Counted from the first letter of the stretch, positions 32,667-41,777 are shown. The stretch: DNA of 64,000 nucleotides from an uncultured Clostridia bacterium (GCA_944377485.1 CALWFB010000006.1:1-64000), one strand, 5' to 3'. Made by a program: numbers and translations. Notes: generated from the letters alone by a model not told the origin.

Positions 32667-33575
32667 CATCATATCTTTTATTATTCCCATTCTATCAACG
32701 CTATATCCAATCGCCATAGCATTTGGTCCTGTGTGACAAACAATAAATAGTGGCAATGGGTCAAATGTGAAGAATGGCAAATCTGGGAATGCTTTTAACA
32801 CTTCTTCCTTGAAATCTTTTAATTCTTGTGCATCGAGATTTGGATTACTATGAGCCATACCAATATAAACTTTCCCTTCTTTTGCTTCTTCTGGGAATCT
32901 TTCTTCTATCTCTTTTCTTGTTGCATTAATCATCTTTGCTCGAGCCTGTTTCATAGACATAACTTTTGCATAAGCATCAAGTTTTCCACCATGGATTTGA
33001 AGAATAGGTTTAATGTTGAGTAGCGTTCCAATTGCTGCTGCCGCAGGAGTCACCCTTCCGCCCTTTTTCAAATATCTTAGTGTGTCAACTGCAATATACA
33101 CACCACATTCACTTCTTGTCTTTTCAAGATAATCCTTGATTTCCTTTCCGCTCTTGCCATGGTCAATCATATAGCGAGCTTCAAACATTGCCATTTTATT
33201 CATGTACGCAACACGCTGATTATTGACAACAAAAACTTTGCCTTCAAATTCATCGGTATGGCTAGCATTAATAGCTGTATTACATGATTCGCTCAATCCA
33301 CTGGACAAAATTATATAAACAAGCTCATCATATTCCTTTAAAACATTTCTCCATTCCTCTTTAATCATCTCAATACTAGGTTGAGAAGTGCTGACATCCG
33401 TCTTCTTGTCTGCCAAATATTTATAAAATTCTTCATAAGACATATTTACATTCTCATAGTATTCATCTCCGTTGACAATGAAAGAAATAGGAATTAACTT
33501 TGTCACATGTATTTTTTCCATCTCTTCTGGTGTCAAGCTTCCTGAATTATCTATTACAAGTGCAACTTTTTTCAT
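32655..33575 (-). CDS. DegV family fatty-acid-binding protein, copy 1
   Basis: 306 aa. DNSGSLTPEEM at the N-terminus (about 9-19), then TSQPSIEMIKEEW (about 79-91), YIILSSGLSESCNTA (about 107-121), RYLKKGGRVTPAAAAIGTLL (about 172-191) and VCHTGPNAMAIGY near the C-terminus are all DegV hallmarks. DegV/FakB proteins bind a fatty acid and present it to the kinase FakA, which is not encoded here. Divergent from the TetR gene; a second DegV is 2 kb away. Confidence 0.92.
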   Translation of the reverse strand: MKKVALVIDNSGSLTPEEMEKIHVTKLIPISFIVNGDEYYENVNMSYEEFYKYLADKKTDVSTSQPSIEMIKEEWRNVLKEYDELVYIILSSGLSESCNTAINASHTDEFEGKVFVVNNQRVAYMNKMAMFEARYMIDHGKSGKEIKDYLEKTRSECGVYIAVDTLRYLKKGGRVTPAAAAIGTLLNIKPILQIHGGKLDAYAKVMSMKQARAKMINATRKEIEERFPEEAKEGKVYIGMAHSNPNLDAQELKDFKEEVLKAFPDLPFFTFDPLPLFIVCHTGPNAMAIGYSVDRMGIIKDMMKSE

Positions 33576-33702
33576 ACAAGTTCCTTATCAAAAATAAACA
33601 AATGTTTATAATTGTATTATAATAAAACCGATTAAATTCTACAACAAAAATATAATAAATTTAAAAAATTTGTTAAAAATTATTCAAAACATTAGACATT
33701 AA

Positions 33703-33731
33703 TTGACAAAACTGTTTATTTTTGATATATT
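33703..33731 (+). promoter_or_regulatory. Consensus promoter of a near-leaderless TetR gene
   Basis: TTGACA (33703-33708), exactly 17 bp, TATATT (33726-33731). The TetR ATG at 33739 begins 8 bp after the -10, which is about where transcription should begin. Confidence 0.8.
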
Positions 33732-33738
33732 ATTAAGT

Positions 33739-34332
33739 ATGAAAAAAGCTGAATATAAAAATGCCATACAGAGCAAAAAGAAAATATCGTCCACATATTT
33801 GACTCTTTTGATTGAAACTGATAATAAATTTTCTGTGACAGATATTGTGAAAGCGGCTGGAATCAACCGTGGAACATTTTATTTGCATTTTAAGAATCTT
33901 GATGACGTTGCGAAATATATTGAAGACGAACTAGCGGCTAATTTTAAAGAATTAGAAATAGATTTTAGAATGTCTGATATTGACCATCTACCAGAAGTAA
34001 TGATTGAAAAACTAAATGAAATATTATCAAAAGATTTAGATTATTACCGATTAATTATAACTGCGAGTGATAACGGTAATTTGATGGAAAAAATCAAAAA
34101 TTCAATATTGAAATCAATAGCAAATAATTTTAAAATCATGAAATATGTGACGAATTATGAGGTTTTCAAAATTGTAGTCCAATATATTGTTGGTGGAGTA
34201 GTTAATGTCTACACAGATTGGTTCAAGGGTAATATAAATTGTAAATTAGAAGATTTACAAAAATTCTTACCAACATTAATTCGCAATGGAATAAAAGGAA
34301 TAATCAGATACAATGCAAACGACTATTATTGA
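33739..34332 (+). CDS. TetR/AcrR-family transcriptional regulator
   Basis: 197 aa from the ATG at 33739. An upstream TTG at 33703 would be the -35 box itself, so it is rejected as a start. The HTH is clear at about 30-55: FSVTDIVKAAGINRGTFYLH followed by FKNLDDVAKYI. The C-terminal ligand domain is helical. It overlaps the RlmD-like gene by 20 bp, so the two are co-transcribed. No RBS can exist upstream if transcription starts after the promoter above, hence leaderless translation is proposed. Targets may include the flanking degV genes; that is inference. Confidence 0.85.
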   Translation: MKKAEYKNAIQSKKKISSTYLTLLIETDNKFSVTDIVKAAGINRGTFYLHFKNLDDVAKYIEDELAANFKELEIDFRMSDIDHLPEVMIEKLNEILSKDLDYYRLIITASDNGNLMEKIKNSILKSIANNFKIMKYVTNYEVFKIVVQYIVGGVVNVYTDWFKGNINCKLEDLQKFLPTLIRNGIKGIIRYNANDYY

Positions 34333-35581
34333 TTATGGAATGAACGCAGAAGGAGTGGCAAAAGTTGATAATTTCATATATTTTGTTCCATATTCTATGT
34401 TTGGAGAAAAAGTAGAAATTGAAGTAGAACAACAATTCAAAAATTATGCTATTGCCAAACTAAAAAACATTCTCGTTCAGTCCACAAAAAGATTATCTCC
34501 ACCCTGCCCATATTTTTATGAATGTGGAGGTTGTGCTCTGCAACATATGGATTATTTTGAACAATTAGAGTATAAGGCATTACTAATAAAAAAGACTATT
34601 AAAAAAATTACAGGTATAGACGCCCCCGTTTCTAATACAGTTGCTAGTGACAACATCTTTAAATATAGAAACAAAGCAAGTTTTAATTTTTCAAATAATA
34701 AATCTGGATTTTTCAAACACAATTCAAAAGATATAATAGACATTTCATATTGCATGCTTTTAGATGACAATATTAATCAAATATACTCTCTATTTAAAGA
34801 ATATTTGTCTAAACATAATTCAATCAAACCATATATAAAAAATCTAGTAGTCCGTAGTATTGACCAACAAATTTTAGTTGGTATTGTGAGTAGTACAGAT
34901 ATCAAATGTAATTCTTTTTATGACTTGCTTACTAAACATTTTAAACAAGTTGGCTTATATTTAATAATAAACAAACGAAAAGATTCTGTGGTCCTTAGTG
35001 GACAATGTAAACATATCGCAGGCATTAAAGAAATAAATATAAAAAACTATAACATAAACTACAATATTGACCTATTATCTTTTCATCAGACAAATATAGA
35101 TATTCAAAACAAAATTTACGATAAAGTTTTAGATTATATAAAAAGAGATGAAACTGTAATCAATGCATTCAGCGGAGCAGGTCTACTAAGTGCAATCATT
35201 TCTAAAAAAGCAAGGTTTGTATATGGTATAGAAATAGAAAAAAGTTCACACGAAAAAGCTGAACAATTAATCAAAACTAATCATATCAAAAATGTTAAAA
35301 ATATACTTGGAGACTTTAATCAAAAATATAAAATAATTAAAGAAAAAGTCGATACAATCATACTTGACCCATCAAAAAAAGGTTGTGGAAAAGACATAAT
35401 GCGACAAATAAATGGAATAAATTCAATAATTTATATTTCCTGCAACCCTATTGCACTAGCAAAAGATTTGCAAATTATCAAAAATAACTATATAATAGAA
35501 GAGATTATACCATTTGACATGTTTGCTAATACAAACAGTGTTGAAACTTTGGTTAAATTGAAAATAAAGGAGAAAATATAA
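34313..35581 (+). CDS. 23S rRNA (uracil-C5)-methyltransferase, RlmD/RlmCD family
   Basis: 422 aa. N-terminal TRAM-like region (1-55), then an iron-sulfur site PPCPYFYECGGCALQH (Cys63, 69, 72 approximately) plus a later Cys, SAM motif NAFSGAGLLSAIIS (about 284-297), and the catalytic region ILDPSKKGCGKD and YISCNPIALAKDL with the nucleophile Cys near 379. It methylates C5 of a uridine in 23S rRNA (U747/U1939 in relatives). Translationally coupled to the TetR gene upstream and overlapping by one base with degV downstream. Confidence 0.9.
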   Translation: MQTTIIDYGMNAEGVAKVDNFIYFVPYSMFGEKVEIEVEQQFKNYAIAKLKNILVQSTKRLSPPCPYFYECGGCALQHMDYFEQLEYKALLIKKTIKKITGIDAPVSNTVASDNIFKYRNKASFNFSNNKSGFFKHNSKDIIDISYCMLLDDNINQIYSLFKEYLSKHNSIKPYIKNLVVRSIDQQILVGIVSSTDIKCNSFYDLLTKHFKQVGLYLIINKRKDSVVLSGQCKHIAGIKEINIKNYNINYNIDLLSFHQTNIDIQNKIYDKVLDYIKRDETVINAFSGAGLLSAIISKKARFVYGIEIEKSSHEKAEQLIKTNHIKNVKNILGDFNQKYKIIKEKVDTIILDPSKKGCGKDIMRQINGINSIIYISCNPIALAKDLQIIKNNYIIEEIIPFDMFANTNSVETLVKLKIKEKI

Positions 35582-36426
35582 TGATATTAAGTACAGATTC
35601 TACTGCTAACCTACCAAAAGAATACTATGAAAAATTGAATATTCGCATGATTCCTATGCAAATTAATTTAGACGATAAAACATACAACGACCTAAGCGAT
35701 GACTTACCCGTTGAAGAATATTATCAAAAAATGAGAGACGGTAGCACTCCTACCACTTCCCAAATTAACGAATTCAGAGCACGTGAGTATATAGAAGATT
35801 TATTAAAATCTGGTGAAGACATTTTACATATAGGATTCTCTTCTGCATTGAGTGGAAGCACTGCTACGATGAAAAGACTTGCTGATGAATACAACCAAAA
35901 GAATAAAAACAAAATGATTGTAATAGATTCACTCAACGCAGCATCTGGCGAAGGTCTGCTTGTATTAAAAGCTTATGATTTAATGCAAGAAGGTAAAAAC
36001 ATTGATGATATAGCTCAAGAGATAACTGCCCTAATACCTTATGCTTGTAGTTATTTTACAGTCGAACAATTAAAATATTTAGTGCGTGGTGGACGAGTTA
36101 GCAAAGTATCAGGAATGATAGGTTCGTTGCTTAACATTAAACCAGTTCTTAGAGTAGATGAACAAGGTAGACTTGTTTCTTATCGTAAAATTATTTCAAG
36201 AAGGAAAGCAATTAATGAATTAACCAAAATCTGTGCCGAAAAAATTGCTGACAAAAAATATGTATTTATTAATCATGCCGTATGCCTAGATGATGCCAAT
36301 AAACTTGCTGAAACATTAAAAGAACAATTAGGAGTGGAACCAATCATCACAGATTTGACTCAGGTCATTGGCTGTCATACTGGCCCAGGACTGCTTGCCT
36401 TATTCTTCTTCGGTAAAGAAAAATAA
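35581..36426 (+). CDS. DegV family fatty-acid-binding protein, copy 2
   Basis: 281 aa. ILSTDSTANLPKEYYEKLN at the N-terminus, TSQINEFRAREYIEDLL (about 58-74), HIGFSSALSGSTATMKRL (about 82-99), QLKYLVRGGRVSKVSGMIG (about 162-180) and GCHTGPGLLALFFFG at the C-terminus are DegV motifs. It is divergent in sequence from copy 1, so the two may bind different acyl chains. Its ATG overlaps the stop of the methyltransferase gene (ATAATG), so it is expressed with TetR and RlmD. Confidence 0.92.
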   Translation: MILSTDSTANLPKEYYEKLNIRMIPMQINLDDKTYNDLSDDLPVEEYYQKMRDGSTPTTSQINEFRAREYIEDLLKSGEDILHIGFSSALSGSTATMKRLADEYNQKNKNKMIVIDSLNAASGEGLLVLKAYDLMQEGKNIDDIAQEITALIPYACSYFTVEQLKYLVRGGRVSKVSGMIGSLLNIKPVLRVDEQGRLVSYRKIISRRKAINELTKICAEKIADKKYVFINHAVCLDDANKLAETLKEQLGVEPIITDLTQVIGCHTGPGLLALFFFGKEK

Positions 36427-36436
36427 AATAATAAAT

Positions 36437-36473
36437 AAAAATCCACAAACTTAAATTATTTGTGGATTTTTTT
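36437..36473. terminator. Bidirectional terminator overlapping the end of the phosphatase gene
   Basis: AAAAATCCACAAA (36437-36449) and TTTGTGGATTTTT (36459-36471), A/T runs on both sides, between the convergent degV and inositol monophosphatase genes. The minus-strand stop codon lies in the loop. Confidence 0.85.
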
Positions 36474-37241
36474 ATCTATGCATTCTTTAATAATTTTTTC
36501 CATTTTGTCACACAATTTTTCATTAATAGCGATGACATGATAATTAATGTCTTTGTAAACTTCAAATTTTGATATTGCACCAGCTTCTTTACATAATAAT
36601 TCACCCGGCATGCTATCCCACGGCTTGATTATATGGTTAACAAGAAAAAATACTCCATAATATCCACAGGCTAAATAGGCACATTCACAACCATAACTGC
36701 CAATGTCTCTAAAAGATACACAGTTTTCACGAATTTTCAACATAATATCAAAATTGAGTTGCATTAATTCTTTTGGTTTAAGAAAGTCGGCATTTACAAG
36801 TATCGATTTTTCATCTAAATTTGGATTAATTTTTAATAATTGCTTATTAAGATATGCACCTTGTCCTTTCTTCGCATAATAAAATTCATTTTGCCTTGGC
36901 AAGTATATAATAGAAAATTGCGCTTCTCCTTTTGCAAAAAAAGCTAATTGAACACAAAAAATTGGCAGATTATTCATAAAATTATGTGTGCCATCAATAG
37001 GGTCAATCACCCAAGTTCTATCTAAAAGTTGATTATTCGAATTGTTTTCTTCTGTCAAAAAATTATCACTAGGAAAATGTTGTTTTATTTTATTTATTAA
37101 ATAAGTTTCGCTCTCAATGTCTTTATCTGTAAAATAATCAAAATTACCTTTTTCTGTTTTAGAAACTGCATTTTTTTTCAATATGTGTTTTCCTACATAT
37201 TTTATTGCCTTTGAAGCAATGTTAAATTCTTTATCGTACAT
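36456..37241 (-). CDS. suhB: Inositol monophosphatase family protein
   Basis: 261 aa. Metal-site motifs are TDKDIESETYLI (about 33-44), LTEENNSN with the catalytic Glu (about 60), WVIDPIDGTHNFMNNLPIF (about 72-90) and IIKPWDSMPGELLCKEAGA (about 205-223, Asp in KPWD). All four metal ligand positions are present. Acts as a Mg2+-dependent phosphatase on inositol phosphates, or related sugar phosphates, in the cytoplasm. The next gene upstream on the same strand starts 37 bp away. Confidence 0.92.
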   Translation of the reverse strand: MYDKEFNIASKAIKYVGKHILKKNAVSKTEKGNFDYFTDKDIESETYLINKIKQHFPSDNFLTEENNSNNQLLDRTWVIDPIDGTHNFMNNLPIFCVQLAFFAKGEAQFSIIYLPRQNEFYYAKKGQGAYLNKQLLKINPNLDEKSILVNADFLKPKELMQLNFDIMLKIRENCVSFRDIGSYGCECAYLACGYYGVFFLVNHIIKPWDSMPGELLCKEAGAISKFEVYKDINYHVIAINEKLCDKMEKIIKECIDKKIHK

Positions 37242-37277
37242 ACATCTCCAAATATAATTATACCCTTTATAACTTAA

Positions 37278-37787
37278 TTATTTTATTTCATCTTTTGAAA
37301 AGGTCATGTCACAATAAGGACAATGCCAACTCTCTCCAACTTGTTCCAACTTACCCCCACAATTATTACACTTTTTGATATGTAATTTTTGAACAGGTTG
37401 TTGTTTGTCGTTCATAGTCAACTTTGTGCCATCATAAAGATATCCAAGAAGATATTTTTTATTAACTGCTTTGTATATCTCATTTTTAACATCTTTTTCA
37501 TTCATTGATAATTGCTGAGCAATTTCTGCATTTGTCATTAAATTTTCTTCAACGATGACTTCTACCACACGTTTTGTTTTCCTTTTGCCAGCATATGATA
37601 ACCATAGCATAGGTGAACCATAAAACCCAAACACCACAAATACAATTCCAATAGTCATCACTATCCAGTTTTTTCCAGCAAACATGGCAATTAAAGGAAT
37701 ACCTACTACAAATAACACACTCGCAACTATCGAGATAATCAACATTTTATTGACGTCTTTTTTCACTCTCTTTAAATTATCTTTCAT
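37278..37787 (-). CDS. Two-TM protein with winged-helix-like segment and C-terminal zinc ribbon
   Basis: 169 aa. TM1 about 15-36 (MLIISIVASVLFVVGIPLIA), TM2 about 41-63 (WIVMTIGIVFVVFGFYG). Residues about 75-115 (EENLMTNAEIAQQLSMNEKD) resemble a PCI/winged helix, and the C-terminus has a zinc ribbon CNNCGG...CPYCD (about 139-160). Membrane-anchored, with the zinc ribbon on the cytoplasmic side most likely. No named family; related double-TM zinc-ribbon proteins occur in Clostridia. Confidence 0.7.
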   Translation of the reverse strand: MKDNLKRVKKDVNKMLIISIVASVLFVVGIPLIAMFAGKNWIVMTIGIVFVVFGFYGSPMLWLSYAGKRKTKRVVEVIVEENLMTNAEIAQQLSMNEKDVKNEIYKAVNKKYLLGYLYDGTKLTMNDKQQPVQKLHIKKCNNCGGKLEQVGESWHCPYCDMTFSKDEIK

Positions 37788-37857
37788 AATATTTATATTA
37801 TATAATATTTTTTTTCAATAGTAAAAGTTTTTTGACACATTTATAGTAAAATTTTAA

Positions 37858-38532
37858 TTAATAATCTAACTTATTATTATATATATGGAATTGACGCTTA
37901 TCATAATCAATGATTCCTTCTTTTTTTAATTTGCTCAATTCATTGGACATTGCACTTCTATCCACTGATAAATAATTTGCCAACTCGGTAATATTAAAAG
38001 GTATCTCAAAATAGTTTGACTTTTCCCTCTCGCTAATTGAACTAAGATATGACAATAATTTCTCCCTAGTTGTCTTTTTAGATATATGCGTCAGTTTATC
38101 TAACAATTTTAAGTTGCTTTCTGCCACCATTTGCATTAAATTTTTAACAACTATATCATGACGTTTACATCTGTTTTCACATGGATTAATCAATCTATGC
38201 TTATTCATAAATAACACTAAACTTTTCTCTGTCGCAATCACACTATCTTTATAATATTCGTCACCAGCATATGCACTTTCAATCCCATAAACATCGCCTT
38301 TCTTTAATTGCATAACTATTGAAATATTCCCAAGACTATCTACATTTTCAACATTTCCGCCACCTTTTAAAATCAAAATAATGTCTTCCATTCTGTCGCC
38401 TTGTTTGATAATGTTTTCATTTTTGTCAAATGTTTTGAACTTAGTTTTGAAACAAAACATCATTGCCTGACACTCAAATTCAGACGCAGAACTAAAAATT
38501 TTGGTAGCTTTTAACTCATTAAAATATTCCAT
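37858..38532 (-). CDS. Crp/Fnr-family transcriptional regulator
   Basis: About 224 aa from the ATG at 38532; a GTG 30 bp upstream (38562) is the alternative and neither has a strong RBS. The cyclic-nucleotide-type beta barrel is in residues about 10-120 (FDKNENIIKQGDRMEDIILI, MQLKKGDVYGIESAYAG) and the HTH_Crp near 165-215 (ITELANYLSVDRSAMSNELS). Between is NPCENRCKRH, a cysteine/histidine cluster typical of clostridial Crp/Fnr proteins, which may hold heme or metal. It is divergent from nrdD, with two palindromes between, so control of anaerobic RNR is plausible. Confidence 0.85.
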   Translation of the reverse strand: MEYFNELKATKIFSSASEFECQAMMFCFKTKFKTFDKNENIIKQGDRMEDIILILKGGGNVENVDSLGNISIVMQLKKGDVYGIESAYAGDEYYKDSVIATEKSLVLFMNKHRLINPCENRCKRHDIVVKNLMQMVAESNLKLLDKLTHISKKTTREKLLSYLSSISEREKSNYFEIPFNITELANYLSVDRSAMSNELSKLKKEGIIDYDKRQFHIYNNKLDY

Positions 38533-38545
38533 ATTCCCATAAATT

Positions 38546-38623
38546 TGTTGTAAAAACAACACTTTTTACAATTTCATTATAGTATAATAGTCATGTAATG
38601 TCAAACAAAAGCAAGTTGTTTGA
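38546..38623. promoter_or_regulatory. Divergent crp/nrdD control region with two palindromes
   Basis: TGTTGT-AAAA-ACAACA at 38546-38561 lies by the Crp start. TCAAACAA (38601-38608) and TTGTTTGA (38616-38623) are 7 bp apart between the nrdD -10 (TATAAT, 38583-38588) and the nrdD ribosome binding site. Either could be bound by the Crp/Fnr protein or another RNR regulator. Confidence 0.55.
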
Positions 38624-38644
38624 TTTAATCTTAGGGAGGAAAAT

Positions 38645-40825
38645 ATGAAAGTTATCAAACGAAATGGACAAGAAGTTATCTTCAATCCAGACAAAATCAG
38701 AATTGCTGTCACCAAAGCAAACAATTCATTAGACGAATTGAGCAAACGCTTAAACGAATCTCAGATTGAAAGAATCGTCAATTCAGTTGTGGCAGAATGT
38801 GAAAGCATGGGCAGAGCTGTTGGAGTTGAAGAAATTCAAGATATGGTTGAATATGCAATAATGAAAGAAAGTGCATTTCAAGTTGCAAAAAACTATATTA
38901 CATATCGTTATGACAGACAACTTGCTAGACAAGCAAATACGACTGATGAAAAGGTGTTTGCTTTGATTGATTTGAAGAATGAAGAGATTAAACAAGAAAA
39001 TTCAAACAAAAACCCTACTGTAAACAGTGTTCAACGTGATTACATGGCAGGAGAAATGAGCAAAGATTTGACCAAACGTTTTCTATTGCCTAGTCATATA
39101 TGGAAAGCACATGAAGATGGAATTATTCATTTCCATGATGCAGACTATTTTGCTCAACGTATGCATAACTGTGACTTGGTTAATCTTGAAGATATGCTAC
39201 AAAATGGAACCGTTATTTCAAACACAATGATAGAACGACCACATTCTTTCTCAACCGCATGTAATATTGCGACACAAATCGTTGCACAAGTTGCATCCAG
39301 TCAATATGGCGGACAAAGCATCAGTATGGCACATCTTGCCCCATTTGTAGATGTCAGTCGTAGAAAAATTAGAAAAGAAGTTGAAGAAGAACTAAAACTT
39401 GTGAATGAAAATGTAGATAAAGAGCTATTAGATAAAATCACTGAACAACGTGTAAGAAAAGAGATAAATAGAGGAGTTCAGACCATTCAATATCAAGTAA
39501 TCACTCTTATGACAACAAATGGACAAGCACCTTTTGTGACCGAATTCTTGTATCTCGGTGAAGCGAAGAACGAACGTGAAAAAGAAGATTTAGCTCTTAT
39601 CATAGAAGAAACTTTGCAACAAAGATATGAAGGTGTGAAGAACGAAAAAGGTGTTCCTATCACCCCAGCATTCCCAAAAATTGTATATGTATTGGAAGAA
39701 GACAACATTCATCCAGACAGCAAATATTACTATCTAACAGAACTTGCAGCTAAATGTACTGCTAAACGACTTGTTCCAGATTATATCAGTGAAAAGAAAA
39801 TGCTTGAATTGAAGATTGACAAAAATGGTGAGGGTCACTGTTATCCATGTATGGGTTGCCGTTCATTCTTGACACCATATGTTGATGAAAATGGAAAACC
39901 TAAATATTATGGACGTTTCAATCAGGGTGTTGTCACAATCAATCTAATTGATATCGCATTGTCAAGTGAAAAAGACATGAAAAAATTCTGGAAAATATTT
40001 GATGAACGTATGGATTTATGTCATGAAGCTTTGCGTTGTAGACATGAAAGACTTTTGGGCACCACCTCTGATGTTGCTCCAATTCTATGGCAACATGGTG
40101 CAATAGCTAGATTAAAACCAGGCGAAAAGATAGATAAATTATTATATGGAGGATATTCAACTATTTCTCTTGGATATGCAGGCTTATGGGAAACTGTTTA
40201 CTATCTCAATGGTCATAAATTAACCGAACCAGAAGGTGAAGCATTAGGTTTAGAAATAATGAAAAAACTTAATGAATACACAAAGAAATGGAAGCAAGCT
40301 GAAAATATAGATTATTCACTTTATGGCACACCATTGGAAAGTACAACCTACAAATTTGCAAAATGCTTACAACGTAGATTTGGAATTATTCCAGGTGTGA
40401 CAGACAAAAATTATGTGACAAATAGTTATCATGTGCATGTGACAGAACCTATTGACGCATTCGAAAAACTAAAATTAGAGAGTGAATTCCAAGCATTAAG
40501 CCCTGGTGGAGCCATAAGTTATGTAGAAGTTCCAAACATGCAAGACAATATTGAAGCAGTATTGCAAGTCATTAAATATATTTACGACAATATTATGTAT
40601 GCCGAATTAAACACAAAATCTGATTATTGTCAAGTTTGTGGCTATGATGGTGAAATCTTAATTGAAGAAGATAAAGATGGAAAACTAATTTGGGTATGCC
40701 CTCACTGTGGCAATAAAGACCAAACAAAAATGAATGTAGCAAGACGTACTTGTGGATACATTGGTAGCCAATTCTGGAACCAAGGTAGAACACAAGAGAT
40801 ACGAGATAGAGTATTGCATCTATAA
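38645..40825 (+). CDS. nrdD: Anaerobic (class III) ribonucleoside-triphosphate reductase
   Basis: 726 aa. ATP-cone at the N-terminus (MKVIKRNGQEVIFNPDKI). The core contains FHDADYFAQRMHNCDLVNL with the conserved catalytic Cys and QSISMAHLAPFVD. The C-terminus has four zinc cysteines (YCQVCG, CPHCGN) and the glycyl-radical loop RTCGYIGSQFW with radical Gly near 707. It reduces NTPs to dNTPs without oxygen, with formate as reductant in most members. A strong GGGAGG precedes the ATG. NrdG follows 8 bp later. It is the only RNR seen in the window and fits an anaerobic lifestyle. Confidence 0.96.
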   Translation: MKVIKRNGQEVIFNPDKIRIAVTKANNSLDELSKRLNESQIERIVNSVVAECESMGRAVGVEEIQDMVEYAIMKESAFQVAKNYITYRYDRQLARQANTTDEKVFALIDLKNEEIKQENSNKNPTVNSVQRDYMAGEMSKDLTKRFLLPSHIWKAHEDGIIHFHDADYFAQRMHNCDLVNLEDMLQNGTVISNTMIERPHSFSTACNIATQIVAQVASSQYGGQSISMAHLAPFVDVSRRKIRKEVEEELKLVNENVDKELLDKITEQRVRKEINRGVQTIQYQVITLMTTNGQAPFVTEFLYLGEAKNEREKEDLALIIEETLQQRYEGVKNEKGVPITPAFPKIVYVLEEDNIHPDSKYYYLTELAAKCTAKRLVPDYISEKKMLELKIDKNGEGHCYPCMGCRSFLTPYVDENGKPKYYGRFNQGVVTINLIDIALSSEKDMKKFWKIFDERMDLCHEALRCRHERLLGTTSDVAPILWQHGAIARLKPGEKIDKLLYGGYSTISLGYAGLWETVYYLNGHKLTEPEGEALGLEIMKKLNEYTKKWKQAENIDYSLYGTPLESTTYKFAKCLQRRFGIIPGVTDKNYVTNSYHVHVTEPIDAFEKLKLESEFQALSPGGAISYVEVPNMQDNIEAVLQVIKYIYDNIMYAELNTKSDYCQVCGYDGEILIEEDKDGKLIWVCPHCGNKDQTKMNVARRTCGYIGSQFWNQGRTQEIRDRVLHL

Positions 40826-40833
40826 AGGAAAAT

Positions 40834-41391
40834 ATGAATTACGGAAATATAAAATACAATGATATTGCTAATGGTGAAGGTGTCCGTGTATCCCTATTTG
40901 TGAGCGGATGCACTCACCATTGCAAAAATTGTTTTAATCCTGAAACCTGGGATTTCAACTATGGCAAACCTTTTACAAAAGAGATAGAAGACAATATTAT
41001 ATCAGCATTAGCACCAGACCATATCAACGGATTAACTTTGCTAGGTGGTGAACCAATGGAACCCGCCAATCAAAAAGCATTGCTAGATTTTGTTAAGCGT
41101 GTGAAATCTATTTATCCTAACAAAACCATATGGTGCTATTCTGGATATTTATTTGATACTGAGTTATTATCCGAAAGCAGAGCACACTGCCCTTGGACAA
41201 AAGAATTATTATCATATATCGATATATTGGTAGACGGCGAATTCAAAGAAGATTTAAAAGATATAACTCTTCGCTTCAAAGGTAGTAGCAATCAGCGAGT
41301 AATTGATGTGCAAAAAAGTCTAAAAGAAAATAAAGTCGTTCTTAGTCCGTATAATGATAAAAAAAATTCAGATTTCCACAAAATATATTAA
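40834..41391 (+). CDS. nrdG: Anaerobic RNR-activating radical SAM enzyme
   Basis: 185 aa. The radical SAM cluster CTHHCKNC is at about 26-33 (CxxxCxxC), followed by NPETWDFNYG, LTLLGGEPM (about 68-76) with the GGE motif, and KTIWCYSGYLF. It installs the glycyl radical in NrdD using SAM and an iron-sulfur cluster. It lies 8 bp behind nrdD in the same operon and its end overlaps the operon terminator. Confidence 0.95.
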   Translation: MNYGNIKYNDIANGEGVRVSLFVSGCTHHCKNCFNPETWDFNYGKPFTKEIEDNIISALAPDHINGLTLLGGEPMEPANQKALLDFVKRVKSIYPNKTIWCYSGYLFDTELLSESRAHCPWTKELLSYIDILVDGEFKEDLKDITLRFKGSSNQRVIDVQKSLKENKVVLSPYNDKKNSDFHKIY

Positions 41392-41412
41392 AATTGTGGA
41401 AATCTTTTTAAA
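41371..41412 (+). terminator. nrdDG terminator, overlapping the end of nrdG
   Basis: GATTTCCACAA (41371-41381) and TTGTGGAAATC (41394-41404), loop of 12 nt, followed by TTTTTA. The stop codon of nrdG is in the loop. Confidence 0.85.
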
Positions 41413-41478
41413 ATTTAATAAATTATAATATATTTAATAATTAAATTTATTTTTTACTAAATAAAATATAGGAAAAAT

Positions 41479-41643
41479 ATGAAAAAAATTAAAATATTAA
41501 AACATCTGCCTAAAAATCAAAAATCACAAAAAAATTATACAAAAGAAAAACCCTATAAAAATACTGAAAAAGATAAGAAAAATGAAAATTATCTTCAATT
41601 TTATGATGACATTAAAATATCGTCAAAAAAATATGATTGGTAA
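41479..41643 (+). CDS. Short 54-aa lysine-rich protein, hypothetical
   Basis: An ATG at 41479 with AGGAAAA upstream opens 54 codons to TAA at 41643. The product begins MKKIKILKHLPKNQKSQ and ends ISSKKYDW, with about a third of lysines and no membrane segment. The AT-rich base composition makes lysine codons likely by chance, so this is a tentative gene. A hairpin of AAAAATAGAAAA with TTTTCTATTTTT at 41681-41709 could end its transcript. Confidence 0.4.
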   Translation: MKKIKILKHLPKNQKSQKNYTKEKPYKNTEKDKKNENYLQFYDDIKISSKKYDW

Positions 41644-41777
41644 TAATAATTTACTAAAAAATAAAATTAAATATAAATAAAAAAATAGAAAATTAAATTT
41701 TTTCTATTTTTTATAATAATTTATATTTTTTATTAATTAATTTTAATTTTTTTATAATTTTTATATAAATTTTATTT

